DNA of 64,000 nt from positions 25,088,100-25,152,099 of the forward strand of contig CM034532.1 in assembly GCA_020002185.1 (NCBI GenBank), read 5' to 3'. The translations under genes were made by a program, and so were the position numbers. This document shows positions 10,901-25,900 of the stretch, one piece after another. Numbering within the stretch: the first letter of the stretch is position 1; each line of letters starts with the position of its first letter. The stretch is from Paraescarpia echinospica. Lineage: Eukaryota; Annelida; Polychaeta; Sabellida; Siboglinidae. Under the pieces are notes generated by a model. The model worked only from the letters and a program-made list of their open reading frames with translations, searched no databases and was not told the DNA's origin.

Positions 10901-13900
10901 TATTTTGTTTCAATAACAAGTTTGGTAGACTTGGCTACTACGGTAGCTCCCAAACCACCTGTATTAACTACTGAGGCATATTGTAACTTTGACTTTAGAT
11001 TTAACCAGATTTAACAAGATTGCCATTCAGAGAATTTACTCTAGATGGCAGGTGGACAAGGAAGCCCTTTGGCTTATCGAGAGTCCAACCCTTTTATTTA
11101 CAGCCCTGAGGTATGTGTCGATTTTATTTTTAAACATATTCACACTACTAGCACCCACCCAATCATCAGATAATCTGTTCCATTCATTCACAGTCCTTTG
11201 TGAAAATGAGAACTTTCTTACGTCTAATCTACACTGCTCCTTTACTAATGTAACTTCATGTCCTCTAGTCTTTCTATCTTTCTTAACTAAAAAAAACATA
11301 TTTCTATCAATATTTTCATAACCATATTTTAAACACTTCCATCTGATCTCCTCTCAATCTCCTGGTTTCTAGTGTTGTTAAATTACATTCTTTTAGGCGT
11401 ATTTCTTAAATAAGATCCCTAAGTTTTGGTACCATTTTAGTCGCTCTCCTCTGTACTACTTCTAACATATCTAAGTCCTTCTAGCGATATGGCCTCCACG
11501 CTTGTATACAATATTCTAGATGAGGCCTAACTTTTGTTTTGTATAGCGGTATTATTAGTTCTTTTTCCTCATATGCTATATTTCACCTAATTAATCCAAC
11601 GATTTGATTTCCCTTTGAAGCTGCAATTCCGCACTGTTCTGAAACCTTCATATCAGCACTAATGGATAACCCTAAGTCCTTTTCTTTTACAATAGTACTT
11701 AGTACAGTACCCCCATTGTATATTCTACATATTCGTTCCCATGTCCTGTGTGAAGACATTTACATTTCCCAAAATTGAACAACATTTGCCACTTTTCAGA
11801 CCATTTGATCAACCTGTCCAAGATAATTTTGTAAATGCTGTCTATCTCCGTCACTTTTAATTCTTCTAAACACCTTTGAATCATCTGCAAATTTCAACAC
11901 CTTGCTAGCTATATCATCGTCCAAATCGTTGATATATATTGAGAATAATATAAGTCCCACTACTGATCCCTGTGGTACCCCACTCAAAACTTATTTCCAG
12001 TTTGAAGCCTCCCTATCAACTATTATCCGTTGTTTTCTGTCAATCTGGCATTTTTGTATATATTTAATTATACAATTTCTTATGCCATGGGCCTTTAGTT
12101 TAAGCAGTAATCTGTAATATGGCACTTTGTTGAAAGCTTTTTGAAAATCTAAGTAGATTATATCCACTGGTGATCCTTCGTCTACCTACTTACTGATATC
12201 TTCCAAAAATATATCATATTTGTTAAGCATGATCTCGCTTTTAGAAACCCATGTTGAGATGGGTTTATCAAGTTATGATTAACAAGAAAATCCACCATGT
12301 GATCTTTAATTAGTCTTTCTAATAATTTACAAATCACCGATGTTAAACTAACTGGTCTATAATTATTTGACTTGTTTCTCGAACCTTTTTTGAATAACGG
12401 TATAATGTTTGCTTCTTTCCATTCTAAAGGAACCACTCCCTCTTCTAATGACAAGTTGAAAACTGTTGCAAGCGGTATGCTAATTTGTTCTACAATTTCC
12501 AATAGTAGTTTGGGTGGAATACCATCCACTCCAGGTGATTTATTATCCTTCATAGCCCTAATTTTCTTAGCTACCATTTCTGGGGTTACAATTAACTGTC
12601 TTAAATAGTCTGATTCTGCCCCCTTGAACTTAGCCTCTGGTACTGGCAGTGAACTAGTGGCTTCTCTGAGAAACACTGAACTAAAATACTCATTCTGGTC
12701 TTCTGCCATTAAGTATCCTTCTGATATATTTCCAGCACTATCTTCTAGCTAGAGGACCGACCTTATCCTGAACTTTCTGTTTGCTTTGAACATACGCATA
12801 AAAACTCTTGTTGTCATGTTTTATATTACAAGCTAATTTATGTTCATAGCTTCTCTTTGAATTTCTAATTTCAGCTGTAGCTTGGTTTAGTGCTTCTTTA
12901 TAAATGTTGCAGTCTTCGTCATTTCCAGTACGTCTATGACTTCCACATCATTTGTTTATAATTAATTTTTCTAATGGCTTCTTTCGATAAGTGTTTCTTT
13001 TTGGACCGTTTCCCGTGTTTTTAAGGGAACAAATTTGACGATGATGCATTCAATTTCACTCTTTAAGATATTCCAGCATTCTGTTGCTGTCTTATTATTC
13101 CAGTCTATCTTTGCTAAATATTTCCTTGTCTTCCTTTGTGGAAATTTCTCCTGTACTGCTTTTTACTATTCCTTTCTGATTTTACTTTGATGGTAAAATG
13201 TATCTGGTTGTGATCACTATTCCCCAGTGGCTCACATTTCCTGACATTGTCAACTAATTCATTCTGTGAGGACAAAACTATGTCTAATACATTCTCTCCC
13301 CTGGTTGGTTCTAGCACATGTTGAGAAACGAAACTGTCTTGTACTAAAACTAAAAACTTGTGGTCCTCACTACCCATACTCTGTAGAGATTTCCATTTTA
13401 TATGCCCATGGTTGAAATCCCCCATAATAACACAGTCCCGTTTGCTCACTTCCCTTATAGCGTTTTGTATTTTTTCATTCTCGTCTATGCTTATGTTTGG
13501 ACTTCAATAAACTAATCCAACTGTTAACGTTGAGTTTCCTTTAACTATGTTACACCAAACAGCTTCTTCGCAATCTGCTTCTCTGTCTAATTTTATTTCA
13601 TAAGCCTGGATAGATTCTTTAATATATAAAATAATCTTTCCTAAACATTACATATCCTGTCAGTCCCAATTCGGCATCTGATACATCGGTGGTTGCCCAT
13701 GATTCGGTTATACCTATTATGTGAGGGTCAATATCTTCTACCATAATGTTTAGTTCATTTCTTTTGTTTACTATACTCCTTGCTTTTAAACAAACACATT
13801 TATATCCAGCTTCAGAACAGTTTTCCAGACTGTTCTTTGTTGAATTATTTTGGCTGTCTTTATCTATGCCTCCAGTTTCAGGCTTCTCTGCGAGTCCCCC

Positions 13901-16900
13901 CTGCGAATTTAGTTTAAATAGATGCAACCTGTCCCACTGTCAACAGATCTCAGCAGATTCTCTGAGAATACTGCTGCCCCCTTTCCACATAGATGGAGGC
14001 CTTCTCTCATGTACATATCTTCTCTCCCAACAAAGTACCCCCATAAATCTATGAATCCCACACCCTCTTCTTCACACATCTGCTCAACTAGTGCGTTGAT
14101 CGCCATCCTCTTACAGTTTCTGTATGATGCCCCCCTTCCTCCCATTACTGGCAAAATTCCTGAGAGAACAACCTGTTCCACTGTTGTCTTCTTTAGCTTC
14201 CTTACTAGATGTCTGTACTTCTGAACTATCCCAGTTGTTCCCTCCTTGTCTGCATTGTTTGTCCCTAGGTGTACTAGTATAGACCCTCCCTTGCCATGCC
14301 CCAATACCTTCTCTACCCTTTTGGTCACATGCTCTATCCTAGCCCCCGGTAGACATACAACAACATCCTTCCCCTCGCATATAGTCTTGTCTGTTTTTCT
14401 CAGAATTGAATCGCCCATAAACACTCTCTCTTTTCTCCTTGCCCGCTCAATCACTGCCTCGGAGTAGCTCCTCCAGTTTGTATATGTCTGGTTGTTGTCT
14501 TTTCCTCTTGCTGTCTTCTCTCCTGTCACATTCTCTTCCATTCCCTTCTTTCCTGTCGCGTTTTCTCTTGTCCCCTTTCCTCCTGTCATCTTCTCTTCTA
14601 GCACATTTACTCTCACTTCCTTTCGTCCCTTCATCTTTCCTCCAATCACATTTTCTTCTCTCCTCTCCCGTCCCTTTTCCCCGGCTACCTCCTTCACTAC
14701 GGTCACTTTCTCCCCTGTCGCCTTCACGCCTGTCATGTTTTCTGTTTTTTGCTGAACACTCTGTCTTCTTCCATCAGTCTTCTGTCTCACAGTCTTACCA
14801 ACTGCCTCTGTGGTATCTACCTCTTCACCACCTGTATCGCTGTCGCATCTCTCCTCGTTCTCTACAGTCTGACTACCTGTTGATCTATCCCCACTAACCC
14901 GTTTTTTTTCCTCTGCCGAACACTTTTCCTCCATTCCTCTGTCTTCTCAATTTCTTGTTCCTTCACACCGGTCACCTTCCCTTCTCTCAGTCTCCTTACT
15001 TCAGTCTCCGTGTCACAACTCTGCTCCTTCTGTGTTGTAGAATTCTCAACTCTCTCCGCGTCATCCCTCTCTGCTCCATCTATTTCTATGTTGAGTCTCA
15101 CCTCCATCTCCTTCACTATATCCGTCAACTTACACACCTCCTTCATCAGTCATTCCACCCTCAAACACCCCAAAGAACCTAGAGAGTTATAATATCTGCT
15201 GACAACTGACCACGTGTCAGCAACATGCCATGGATATATACATCTTACATTTGCTAAGCATGTCGTGATTGCGCTGTACCGTCATATGACAATTCAACAT
15301 TTGAGAAACAGTACGTTATCTGGGTGTGTATATATATATATATATATATATGCGAATTACCGCAGATGATAATACTTAATTGCCTGATGCAGTCGTGTTT
15401 TTGTGTGGCTTGTTGATTGGAGTAACTATTTTCACTCTTTGGGGATATGCAAACGGCAAATTTGGTGATAAGGTGTGACCATTTCTTTACTTACAATAAA
15501 ACATTTCACTCAAGTGTTACTTTTATGATGACATTCAATAAAATATTACAAGTATATGACATACAAACAAGGAGCAGGGACACACGATATTTGCTACACT
15601 GTCGTTAATTTTTGACATATTATTGTCCTTATTGGACATTAAAACTGGAAATACCAAACTAACATTAGTAAACAATATATATATATATAATTATCAGAAA
15701 ACAAGAATTATCACAATGGCCAATGATTGAATGCACATGCAGACAGTATTATAGTAGTTCGAAAATCTGGTTAACTAGAATTGAAAAATATCTATATAGG
15801 ACGCACCATACATCTATGATACATCGGGGTCGATTATTGATACGCCAACAGAAATTTCACGAATTATCAGTTATTTTCTATTCGATAGATTGCAAATACA
15901 CGTAGAACATGTCGTGACTTTGGTTGAACATTACATTAGAGAGACGGAACAACGACGCATCCACTACAACATCAAAACAAATAGTTAACGAATCATCGTT
16001 TCTTAACCGACGATTTCCACCATAACAAAGAAAAAATAAGCTCCTATGTCATGACATGTATTTATCGAAAATACCGTCAACATTCTATCGAATTGAAATG
16101 AGCTCATTTGGATACCGATACACTGTTTCTGTTGCCACATGCCATTGGGAGTTTGCTTTTTAAGGTGGATGCATGCATACACAATTATGCAACTTTTTGT
16201 ATCAACGAATACAACCATTTACCGTCCAATTCGTCAAGGAAGTGTTCACCATCAATCTGAAAAAATGCTCTCTTGAAAATAGCGCCGATAATTTGTGACC
16301 AGCCCAGTGAGGAATTGGGGTAGATGATGGCTTGCAGTGTAGCTCCGTAAGCTGTCACGAACACCATCAGGATGCCAATGAAGTATGACATGTCCACCAT
16401 CTAAAAACAATCGTTACACCTTCAAGCATACCTTTTAATATCTGCAACTTGTTAATGATACACACGTGTTTACTAGTAAAATTCGCACAATCCGGTTGGT
16501 GCTCCACAGACACTCACATATGAAGCAAACTGGTTCTGAAGTATTTGTGAATGACGTTTGTTATGACTTAACAATTTCAGCTGTTTATTAAACAAAATTT
16601 AAATAAAACATCCAAAAATGATCAACTGACCGCGGAACAATAGCAGACAACACATTTAAATTATAACATCGTGAACAATCGATGGAACCTTCATCTAATG
16701 TCCATTACCAACATTAACACAGAAAAAATCCCTAATCTACGGGGAACAATAATGGCATTATGTTTCTTCCGAGTTGTCGTAGATTAAACCCTTAGAGGCA
16801 CAAACACTCATACACACGCATATATTTACATATATATATATATAAATATATCGACGCACGCATGCACGCACACCCTCTTGCACACGCACGCACAAACACA

Positions 16901-19900
16901 ACTACATTTTTGTGCAAGCCAATTCCTGATTCACAAATGGAACATTTTTAGAACAATTCTTACCATTTCCCAAATCATGACAAGTATGGGCCCAAGTGTC
17001 TGATAAAAGGAGGCCATATGCAGGGTCCGCAGGTAGAACAACATCATGGCAAATGCAAGTAATATCTGTGAAGTATCGTCGTAGTCTTTGTAACGCAGAC
17101 TGGCGCCAGAGATAAACAAGAACAGCGCAAACAAATCCAAGATGTTCCACATATTTCTGATGTGTTCACAAACACCGACCGTATATGCCTGGATAACAAA
17201 CAATGCCACTGACGCTGATGCAGTACAGTAACAATAAGTCAACATATTGACATGGTTCAAGGCAACTAATTGATCAGTGAGACCTTGTCGTACATACAAT
17301 TATTAACATGTTGCCAATATAAGTCTTTCGAGAACATAACTGTGTGTTCTTGATTTGAAAAAAAATTGTAACATTGTTGTGAAAGGAGGTATTGATTAAA
17401 ACACTTTTGGTAGGCTTGTCGAAGGCTGTTTGAGTCATTTATTTATGAGTTCATCAAACTGGCTAGTTAAATAATTTGTTTTTACACGAACCTCACAGTC
17501 AAATGATATGTTTTTTGTATCGATGCTTTTGTATAGAAGTATTGGAAGCTTCCAGCTGTCTTCATGAGATGCTGTGAAGTGTTGTCACACGTGTGTCACT
17601 CCCATAGGCGGATCCAGGAGGGCCTGGTGGACACGTGCCCACTAGATCTATGTAATTTTGCATGCCCGTAGATATTTTTGAATGGGCCCACTTGACCGTA
17701 CCCCCTAGACTGTTTGAATTGTGTCCCCATCCAGGTTTTAACAAGGTGGAGTTACGCCGACGGGGCGGCAAATTTTTTCGACAGCAACGCCCCTCCCCCC
17801 ATCTTGGATATCATAGTTTTTATGTTTTTACATCGGGAGTATTGCGAGTTCGCACATATTCTCTTGAGTCGCCTTTTTGGATGCGAGATAGAGCGAGATG
17901 AACCCCTGCAATTGGTACTTGATAATTCAACCTTAGTGTTCACTACAGAATGTGCTACTGGTACCGATGCACAGATATTACGCTTCAAGTCAATTTTTTT
18001 ATTTGACGATTTTACATTGGAATAATCGAAATGATTTTAAAATATCATCGTATTATTGTCGTTAATAACTAGCACACAGAACAGCTACCTATGTGAACCT
18101 CACCTGCCGGACTTCTTCCACAAACATGGTGGCAATCCATGTGCAAAGAAGAAGCCACCACGTGGTTGCATTTGGTATGTCTGCTAGCAAGACGACACTG
18201 AACAATGCCAGGAAGAGCATGTAGCACACCTGTGTGGTAGAAAACAGTGTATTAAACATTGCATTGATGTTTGCACTTGATTGTTATACAGCTTATCACA
18301 AACAAATGAAGTTTACTTATCAATATTTATATATATATTCACAAAAGGTTACTCGTTCACTTCCATTGTGGTGGGATAATTTACTTCCTAGGACAAGGAC
18401 GCCAAATATACGTGACCGATTGTTATTATCTTCCAAAGGTGGTGGTGAACAAATGCCAATGTTTCGGAACAGCACTGGGTAAACTCGAACTCTGATCCTC
18501 TCGATTCACAACCAGGCAGTCTATTGTCAAACTAGAGCTTTTGTATATTTAAATACAAATATGAGTCGTCGTTTACGAATTTTATGTTAGCGCATATATA
18601 CGATATTGACAACATCTCATTAAAGAAGGAAGAAATGTTCGCTAAGAAAATCGCCTAACAGAATATAGCTTGTCAAACAGAGACAAAAAAACGATAAACA
18701 AAAAAGTTTACAATATTGCGTAGTTATGAAATTATTGATAGCAATATTATTCTCACATCAGAAATATATTACAACCAGAGGACACAACGTCAGTGAAGGA
18801 ATAATGCAGATATGATATCAAAACTGTTATGTTACACAAAGGACGCCAAATATATGGAAACATTTTCTATTGATTATATAAATGTAAACGTTTAAAAACA
18901 ACATCGACAAAATATCTCGGATGGATACGTAACAAAAACATTGTTGGACTGTAATGACTTCTTTGTCCACTGCGGTCTTTGAACGGCGTTTTGGTGAAAC
19001 TTGTTTAAGGCTGATAGCTTATCAACATAGAGACAAAAAACGTTAAAGAAAAGAGTTTACGATATTGCATGGTTACAAAATTATTGATAGCAATACTATT
19101 CTCACACCAGAAATATTACAACCAGAGGACATAACGTCAGTGAAGGAACAACACAGATACGGTATCAAAAATGTATGTTACACGGAGGATGCCAAATACA
19201 TGGAAACACTTTCTACTGATTGTATAAATGTAAACGTTTAAAAACAACATCGACTAAGTTCTATCTCGGATGGATTCGTAACAAAAACAGTTGGACTGTA
19301 ATGACTTCCTTCACCAGTGCTGTCTTTGAATAGCGTCTTGGTGAAACTTGTTTAAGGCTGTTAAACTGATTTGCAATGATAAAGTGAACATCTGCTCATC
19401 TTGACATAAATATGAATCAATTGTTAAATGAATTGTTAAGATGAAGCAATTTTTAACTTACAGCGTTCAGACTGAAGAGAACGATAGGTGCGGTGTAGAA
19501 CGCATGGGATTTCTGGCAAATGATGGCGATGTTTCTTTGTACGTCGTGTTCGTCACTAGAACAAAGTTTCATTATTTAAAAATGGACCAAGAGGCCCTGA
19601 AGGCCTTTGGACTATATTGTGAATTTGTAATTATTAATTAAATGTTTTTGGTGAATCATAGTTATAGATCAATAAGAGTTATGATGGAAGTAAAGTATTG
19701 ACATGTTTAGCAGCTCTCTAGACTATATGCATGCCAGTGAAGATACACCTGGAAATAAAGTATTCGAGTAGACTATTTCGTGAATATTGTATAAATTAGT
19801 TAATGTGTTATTAAAAAATGGGCCAAGTGGTCCTGAAGTCCTTTGGACTATTTCGTCTATATGTGACCCCGGCTGACCAAATGAGTGATAAGTCGGAAAA

Positions 19901-22900
19901 ATTGTAACAATATTGTTTTCTTACATCCTTGTAAAGGTTTGGTAGGGTGCTTTACACGGTTTCAAAAATTATGACTGCTACAAAAATTGGCGAAGTTATG
20001 GAGCATTGAACAAGGTAGGGGTCAAAAAGTGAAAATGAAGAAAACGGCTGTTGAAGTTTTACATTATATATGCAAATGGATTGCATGGAAATATTACATG
20101 CATGACATTCAAATGTGGCACACAGTATGTATGTTATGTTGCAATGATACACTGGAAGTACAAAAGTGCGGCTACAAAAATTAAGAGGACATATTATTTG
20201 AGAGCAAAAGGTAGACTCACTGTTTGACACAGTTTAAAACCTACAGGCAACTGTCCAGTTTAACAGGGTTAGTGGCTTAATGCTGTCTGTTGAAACAAGC
20301 TTCTGCCAGTGACCAAATACAGATTAGTCACAGTTTCCATCAAACAATAGCAGGCAGAGAATCTTAGCTCCATAGCTGGGTGTAATACACAAGTTATAAA
20401 TATAGCTACTCCGAGGTAGACAATTAATTTTAGTTAGCATTTTAGGGGACCTTTGGTGCCCTTAGAATGATTCAATCAAATACAGATGTATTGAAAACAT
20501 TTTCCAGTTTTGGGATCCTTTTTTTGGGGCCATTACAAGGCCCTGCCCTGCGACAGCCGCAGATGTCGCTACCAACATAAATGTAAGCGATGTGGTGCAG
20601 GACACCCGGCTGCACAGTGTCCCCGCTTCAACAGTAGACAGGCCAGTACAGGCATGTATCCTGCAGTTGCCCAGCGCAATAACCCCAGACAGTAAGCAGT
20701 AGCTGCTGCCATCACCGGTTTCCCCGTCAGTATTACGAGGTATTATAAGATTATGATAGTAAGCTAGCCCAATATCTACTTCATGGTTTTACTTATGGTT
20801 TTAGAATACGGTGTATTGGCCTGCCAGTGCAACATCAAGGGATGATAACAAACCTAAAATCTGCATTTACATACCCAGAAATAATAGATGCAAAGATTGC
20901 AAAAGAACTGAACCTAGGTCGTATTATCGGACCCTACAATGCGCCACCTAATGTTCCAAATTTCAGGGTCTCCCCACTTGGAGTTGTCTCTAAGAAGGCA
21001 CCCGGTGAGTATCAGGTAATTCACCATTTGTCGTATCCAGAGGGATCATCTGTTAATGATTGTATTCCACGAGAATTCTCTTCCGTGCAGTATGCCACAG
21101 TATAGGATGCCATTACTTTCATAAAGAAATCTCCTCGCACAATTTTTCTGGGTAAGTTGGACATCGAAGCTGAATTCCGTATAATACCAATATCCCCGCA
21201 AGACACGCCTTTGTTAGGGTTTCAGTGGAGGAGCAAATTTTATATGGATGCCGTTCTGCCTATGGGGTGTGCTAGCTTGTGCTAAATTTTCGAAGCGTTC
21301 AGCAATGCTTTGGAGTGAGTAGCTAAGACTAAGTTGGGTGTTTCAGAAATGTTTCATTATATCGATGACTTCCTGTTTCTCGTAGATTCTTCTGCAAAAT
21401 GTACAACCGATATGAATGCATTCATATCACTCTGTGGGCAGATGGGTGTGCCACTAGCGCCAGAAAAAACACAGGGTCCTGCTACTGTATTTCTTTTCTT
21501 AGGCATTACTTTGGACACGGTGAGGTTAGAAGCCAGACTCCCCGAGGATAAGCTAGCCAAATGTAAGTCACTAGTGTCCGAGTTCTTAGCAAAACAGAAA
21601 GTCACTCTTCAGCAACTCCAATCTCTGATCGGCTTTTTAGGACATGCTTCATGTGTGGTAGTGGCCGGAAGGTGTTTTTTAAGGCGCATTATCGATCTAA
21701 CTGTCGGCGTAACCAGACCCCATCATCATATTAGGCTGACTCGACAGGCGAAGCTTGACTTGAGAGTATGGCAGGAATTTTTGAGAAATTTCAATGGTAG
21801 GGCATTTTTCCTGAATGAGAAGTTTCACACAGGTGAATGTTTGGATATATACACTGATGCATCGGGCAGCGTAGGATACGGGGCAGTGTATGGCAAGGAA
21901 TGGTTTTGGGGAGAATGGCCTCAATCATGGTTTTCACGGAACATTGCAGTGTTAGAGTTGTTCCCTATCATGGCAGCGGTAGAAGTCTGGGGGGAGGCAT
22001 AGGCAAATCAGAGCGTACGCTTCTTTACAGATAATGAAGCACTCGTGTCAGTTATTAATAAACAGACATCCCGCGAACCCCAAATTATGACTCTACTTCG
22101 CAGGATGATCCTCACTTGCCTAACGTTCAATATAAACTTCGTGGCATGTCATGTGCCGGGCCGAGTCAACATTTTGGCAGACAGGTTGTCACGTGGTCAG
22201 TTGGAGGAATATAGAATGTTGGCTCCATGGGCTAATGCCATGCCAATCGATCTGCCAGCTCATATCTTACCACATAATTTATAACGAGGTGATAGAGGAT
22301 GTGCAGACTTGTCACGGACTAGCTCTTACAGTCCTGGTAGAGCAGCGCACCTTTAAAAATTATGTGGGTTTTTTGAACAGTGTTACAATGCTAGGGAGGC
22401 TTGTCACGGGCGAGATCTTCTAAGCTTTGTAAGTAGCATAGTGCTTTGGCTGTTACAATGATGGGGCTATGATAAATTAGAATGGTAGCAAGACTTGTCA
22501 CGGGCGTGATCTTCCAAGCTTTGTTGTACGTAGCACAGCACTTGGGCTGTTACAATGATGGGGCTATGATAAGTTAGAATACCAAGACTTGTCACGGGCA
22601 AGATCTTTCAGTCCTTGTGTATATAGATATAGGAGTCCTTCTCATTTGAGGTGGGGTGGTCACATGCTCAGGTGACCTTGTGGCGGAATGGCCCCACCTC
22701 TCTTTAGTATGTTTTAATAAGTAGTAGTTGTTATAATCGGACATTCTGTAGTCGTTACATCGGGTATAATCTATTCTGTGTATACGGCGCGCTGTTGCGC
22801 GCTTTGTGTGTGTAGTTGGTTTCCGCCGCAGGCGTGTTTCTTCGTTCATAATAAAAGGTTTATAATACTTACTACTCTCTAGTTATACATTAATAGTCAA

Positions 22901-25900
22901 GTTACGACAGCTGGCGATGAGGATAGTGGCAGGCTACATCGGTCAGCTAGGAGAGTTCAAGAGGCTAAAGAGGACTTTGAGAGTTACGTAGATTGGCTGG
23001 ATCAGTGGTCTGAATTGAACAGAATCGATTCGACGAAGAAAACAAACGTGCTTCTTTCTGTGATCGGGCCTACGTCATATAAACTACTCAAAGATATCCT
23101 GACGCCGGAGAAACCAAAGGATAAGTCCTACGTTGAACTATGTGATGCCTTAAAGGGGCATTATTCGCCAAACCCTCTGGTTATTGCTGAGAGATTCCGA
23201 TTTTACAAGAGAGGACAGAAGGAGGGAGAGTCGGTGGCAGACTACGTGATCACCTTGAAGCAGCCGAGTGGTACGTGCGAGTTTGGAGAGTTCCTACCGC
23301 ACGGCCTGAGAGACCGTCTGGTGTGTGGTCTTCGGGATGAGAACATTCAGAGGCGATTGCTAACCACCAAAGAGCTTACCTTCCAATAAGCAAAAGAAGT
23401 AGCGATTGCAATGGAGCTGGCGACCAGAAGTGAGGTCTGTCTACGGGCCACTGGTGAATCCGTAAATAAAGTCACTTACTCGCCGCGTCAAGGAAGTGGT
23501 CGTGCTGCACGCAAGCCTGAGAAGTCGAGACGGAATGAGTGTTATCGCTGTGGCGAGGACCATAATCCTGAAAGATGTCACTTCAGGACGGCAGTGTGTT
23601 ATGTCTGTAACAAAGTGGGACATTTGGCACGCAAATGCAGAGGAAAAACCGCAGAAACACGTCTCAGAGTCAGATGACCAAGAGTCAGTCCCAGAATGTT
23701 CGCTACGTCGGTGTGGTCGCTGATGAGTCGGACATTGGAATCTATACGTGTAACGTTGGAGGGGCTGTGAGAATGCAGGTGGACACAGGTGCAGCTAAGT
23801 CGCTCATTCCAGAGACTCTGTACTTGAGACATTTTGCACATCTCGCTCTACAACCCACCAACCTCACTCTACGCACCTATACTCAAGAGGTCATCGAGCA
23901 CATCGGAGTGGTCACTCTGGATGTGAGGCATGGAGACCAACGAGCTGAGTTATCCGCAGTGGTCGTCAAGGGCGACAAAACACCTCTACTAGGAAGAAAC
24001 TGGCTGGCAAAAATGAAGTTAGACTGGTCGAGTAACCTGGCAGTCACCGCAATTGCAAGGCATTCGGTGGAGGAAGTGCTGAAAGGGCATTCAAAGGTAT
24101 TCCAAGAAGGAACGGGCACAATAAAGGGCTACACAGCGCACATCTACATGAAGGAAGACGTGCAGCCTCGCTTTCATAAGGCTAGGCCGGTGCCCTACGC
24201 ACTGTGAGATAAAGTTGAACACGAACTGGACCGGTTGGAGAAGGAGCGCATCATCCAGAAGGTGGACCACAGCGATTGGTCGGCTCCGATTGTGGTAGTG
24301 CCGAAGGCGAACAAGACGGTGAGGATCTGTGGTGACTTCAAAGTCACGATCAATCCGAATGTGGAACGTGAGCACTACCCACTTCCAAACGTGGAGGATC
24401 TCTTCGCGTCACTAGCCGGTGGCAAGGTGTTCTGCAAGCTGGACCTATCCCATGTGTACCAACAACTCGAGTTGGACGCCGAGTCGCAACACTACGTCAC
24501 AGTGAATACCCACAAGGGCACGTATCGCTACCTGCGTATGCCGTACGGTGTGAGCAGCACACCGAGTATCTTCCAGTCGGTGATGGATTAGATCCTGCAG
24601 GGCATGGATCATGTGATGTGCTTCCTAGAAGACATCCTCATCACGGCTGAGTCAGAGCAGGAGCATCTGAAACTTCTAGATGAAGTACTCACTCGTCTGG
24701 AGAAGCGTGGCGTCCGAGTGAATCTGGCGAAATGTGAGTTTGCCAAGAAATCAGTTGACTACTTGGGTCATCTGATAGATGCGGAAGGCATCCATCCCAC
24801 ATCTGAGAAATTGGACGCAATCACCAATTCTCAGAAGCCGAAGGACGTGAAGGAGTTGCGTTCGTACTTGGGTTTGATCAACTACTACGCTAAGTTTATA
24901 CCCCGCATGTCTACCGTGTTACGTCCACTACACCTACTGCTCATGAAGGATCGTGAGTGGCGATGGACTCCCGAGTGTGATGACGCAATGCAGAAGTGCA
25001 CAGATCTGCTGAAGTCACAGCAGGTGCTGGTGCACTACGACTGTCGTAAGCCACTGCGACTGGCTACGGATGCGATCCTTTGTTATCACGAGTACTCAAG
25101 TATGTACTCACAGGTTGGCCCAACCACACAGACAAGGAACTACAAGTGTTCTTCGCGAAGCGAGACGAGCTGTCAACTGAACAGGGTTGTCTGCTGTGGG
25201 GATCACGCGTTCTGGTTCCGTCAGCCTATCACCAGGCGATGCTGGATGAGCTCCACTCGGAGCATAGTGGAGTCAGCCAGACCAAAGCATTCGCGCGCAG
25301 CTACATATGGTGGCCAGGTATGGACAATGATATCGAGACGATGGTGCAGGCTTGTGCAGTGTGTCAGTCAGTGAAGAATCAGCCAGCCGTAGCACCACTG
25401 CATCCAGGGCCTTGGCCCACACGCATATGGCAGAGAATTCACATTGACTTTGCTGAGAAGGACGGTGTGAACTATCTGATTGTGGTTGACAGCCATTCGA
25501 AATGGTTGGAAGCTGTGGCGATGAGGTGCACTACATCCGCTAAGACCATTGAGGTACTCAGAGGAATGTTCGCATCTCATGGTCTACCAGAGGAGGTCGT
25601 GGCAGATAACGGGCCTCAATTTATCGCACACGAGTTCAAGACGTTCATGGACAAGAACGGCATCAAGCATACGAGGGTGGCTCCATACCATCCAGCATCG
25701 AACGGTGCTGCGGAACGCTGTGTGCAGACTGTGAAGCAGAGTCTTCGGAAGTACTCTGTTGGAACTCAACTGACGAAGGAGAGTTGGCTCACTAATTTCC
25801 TTCTGTGTTATCGGTGCACTCCGCATACCGTGACTGGTGTGTCTCCTGCGGAACTCTTCCTCAAGCGTCGACTGAGGAATCGCTTCAGTCTTCTCAAACC

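Larger units (their letters stand above)
10993..15185 (-). mobile_element. CR1-like LINE, copy B, reverse orientation
   Basis: This is a long copy of the family seen at 1131-4665 and 54260-58165, sitting antisense to neither LINE A nor C but in the same transcriptional direction as TRPM, inside its intron 15. It has a long ORF1, the endonuclease, the RT and the 3' tail, all on the minus strand. The 3' terminus is at 10993, ending with repeated ATCTTGTTAA-type units. ORF2 is fragmented by frameshifts, and the endonuclease is split at about 13450 and 13620. Confidence 0.92.

Noticed and set aside
14439..14897. Plus-strand Ser/Pro/Leu-rich frames of up to 152 codons
   Set aside because: They are the antisense of the Lys/Glu-rich ORF1 repeats of LINE copy B; composition is explained by the opposite strand.
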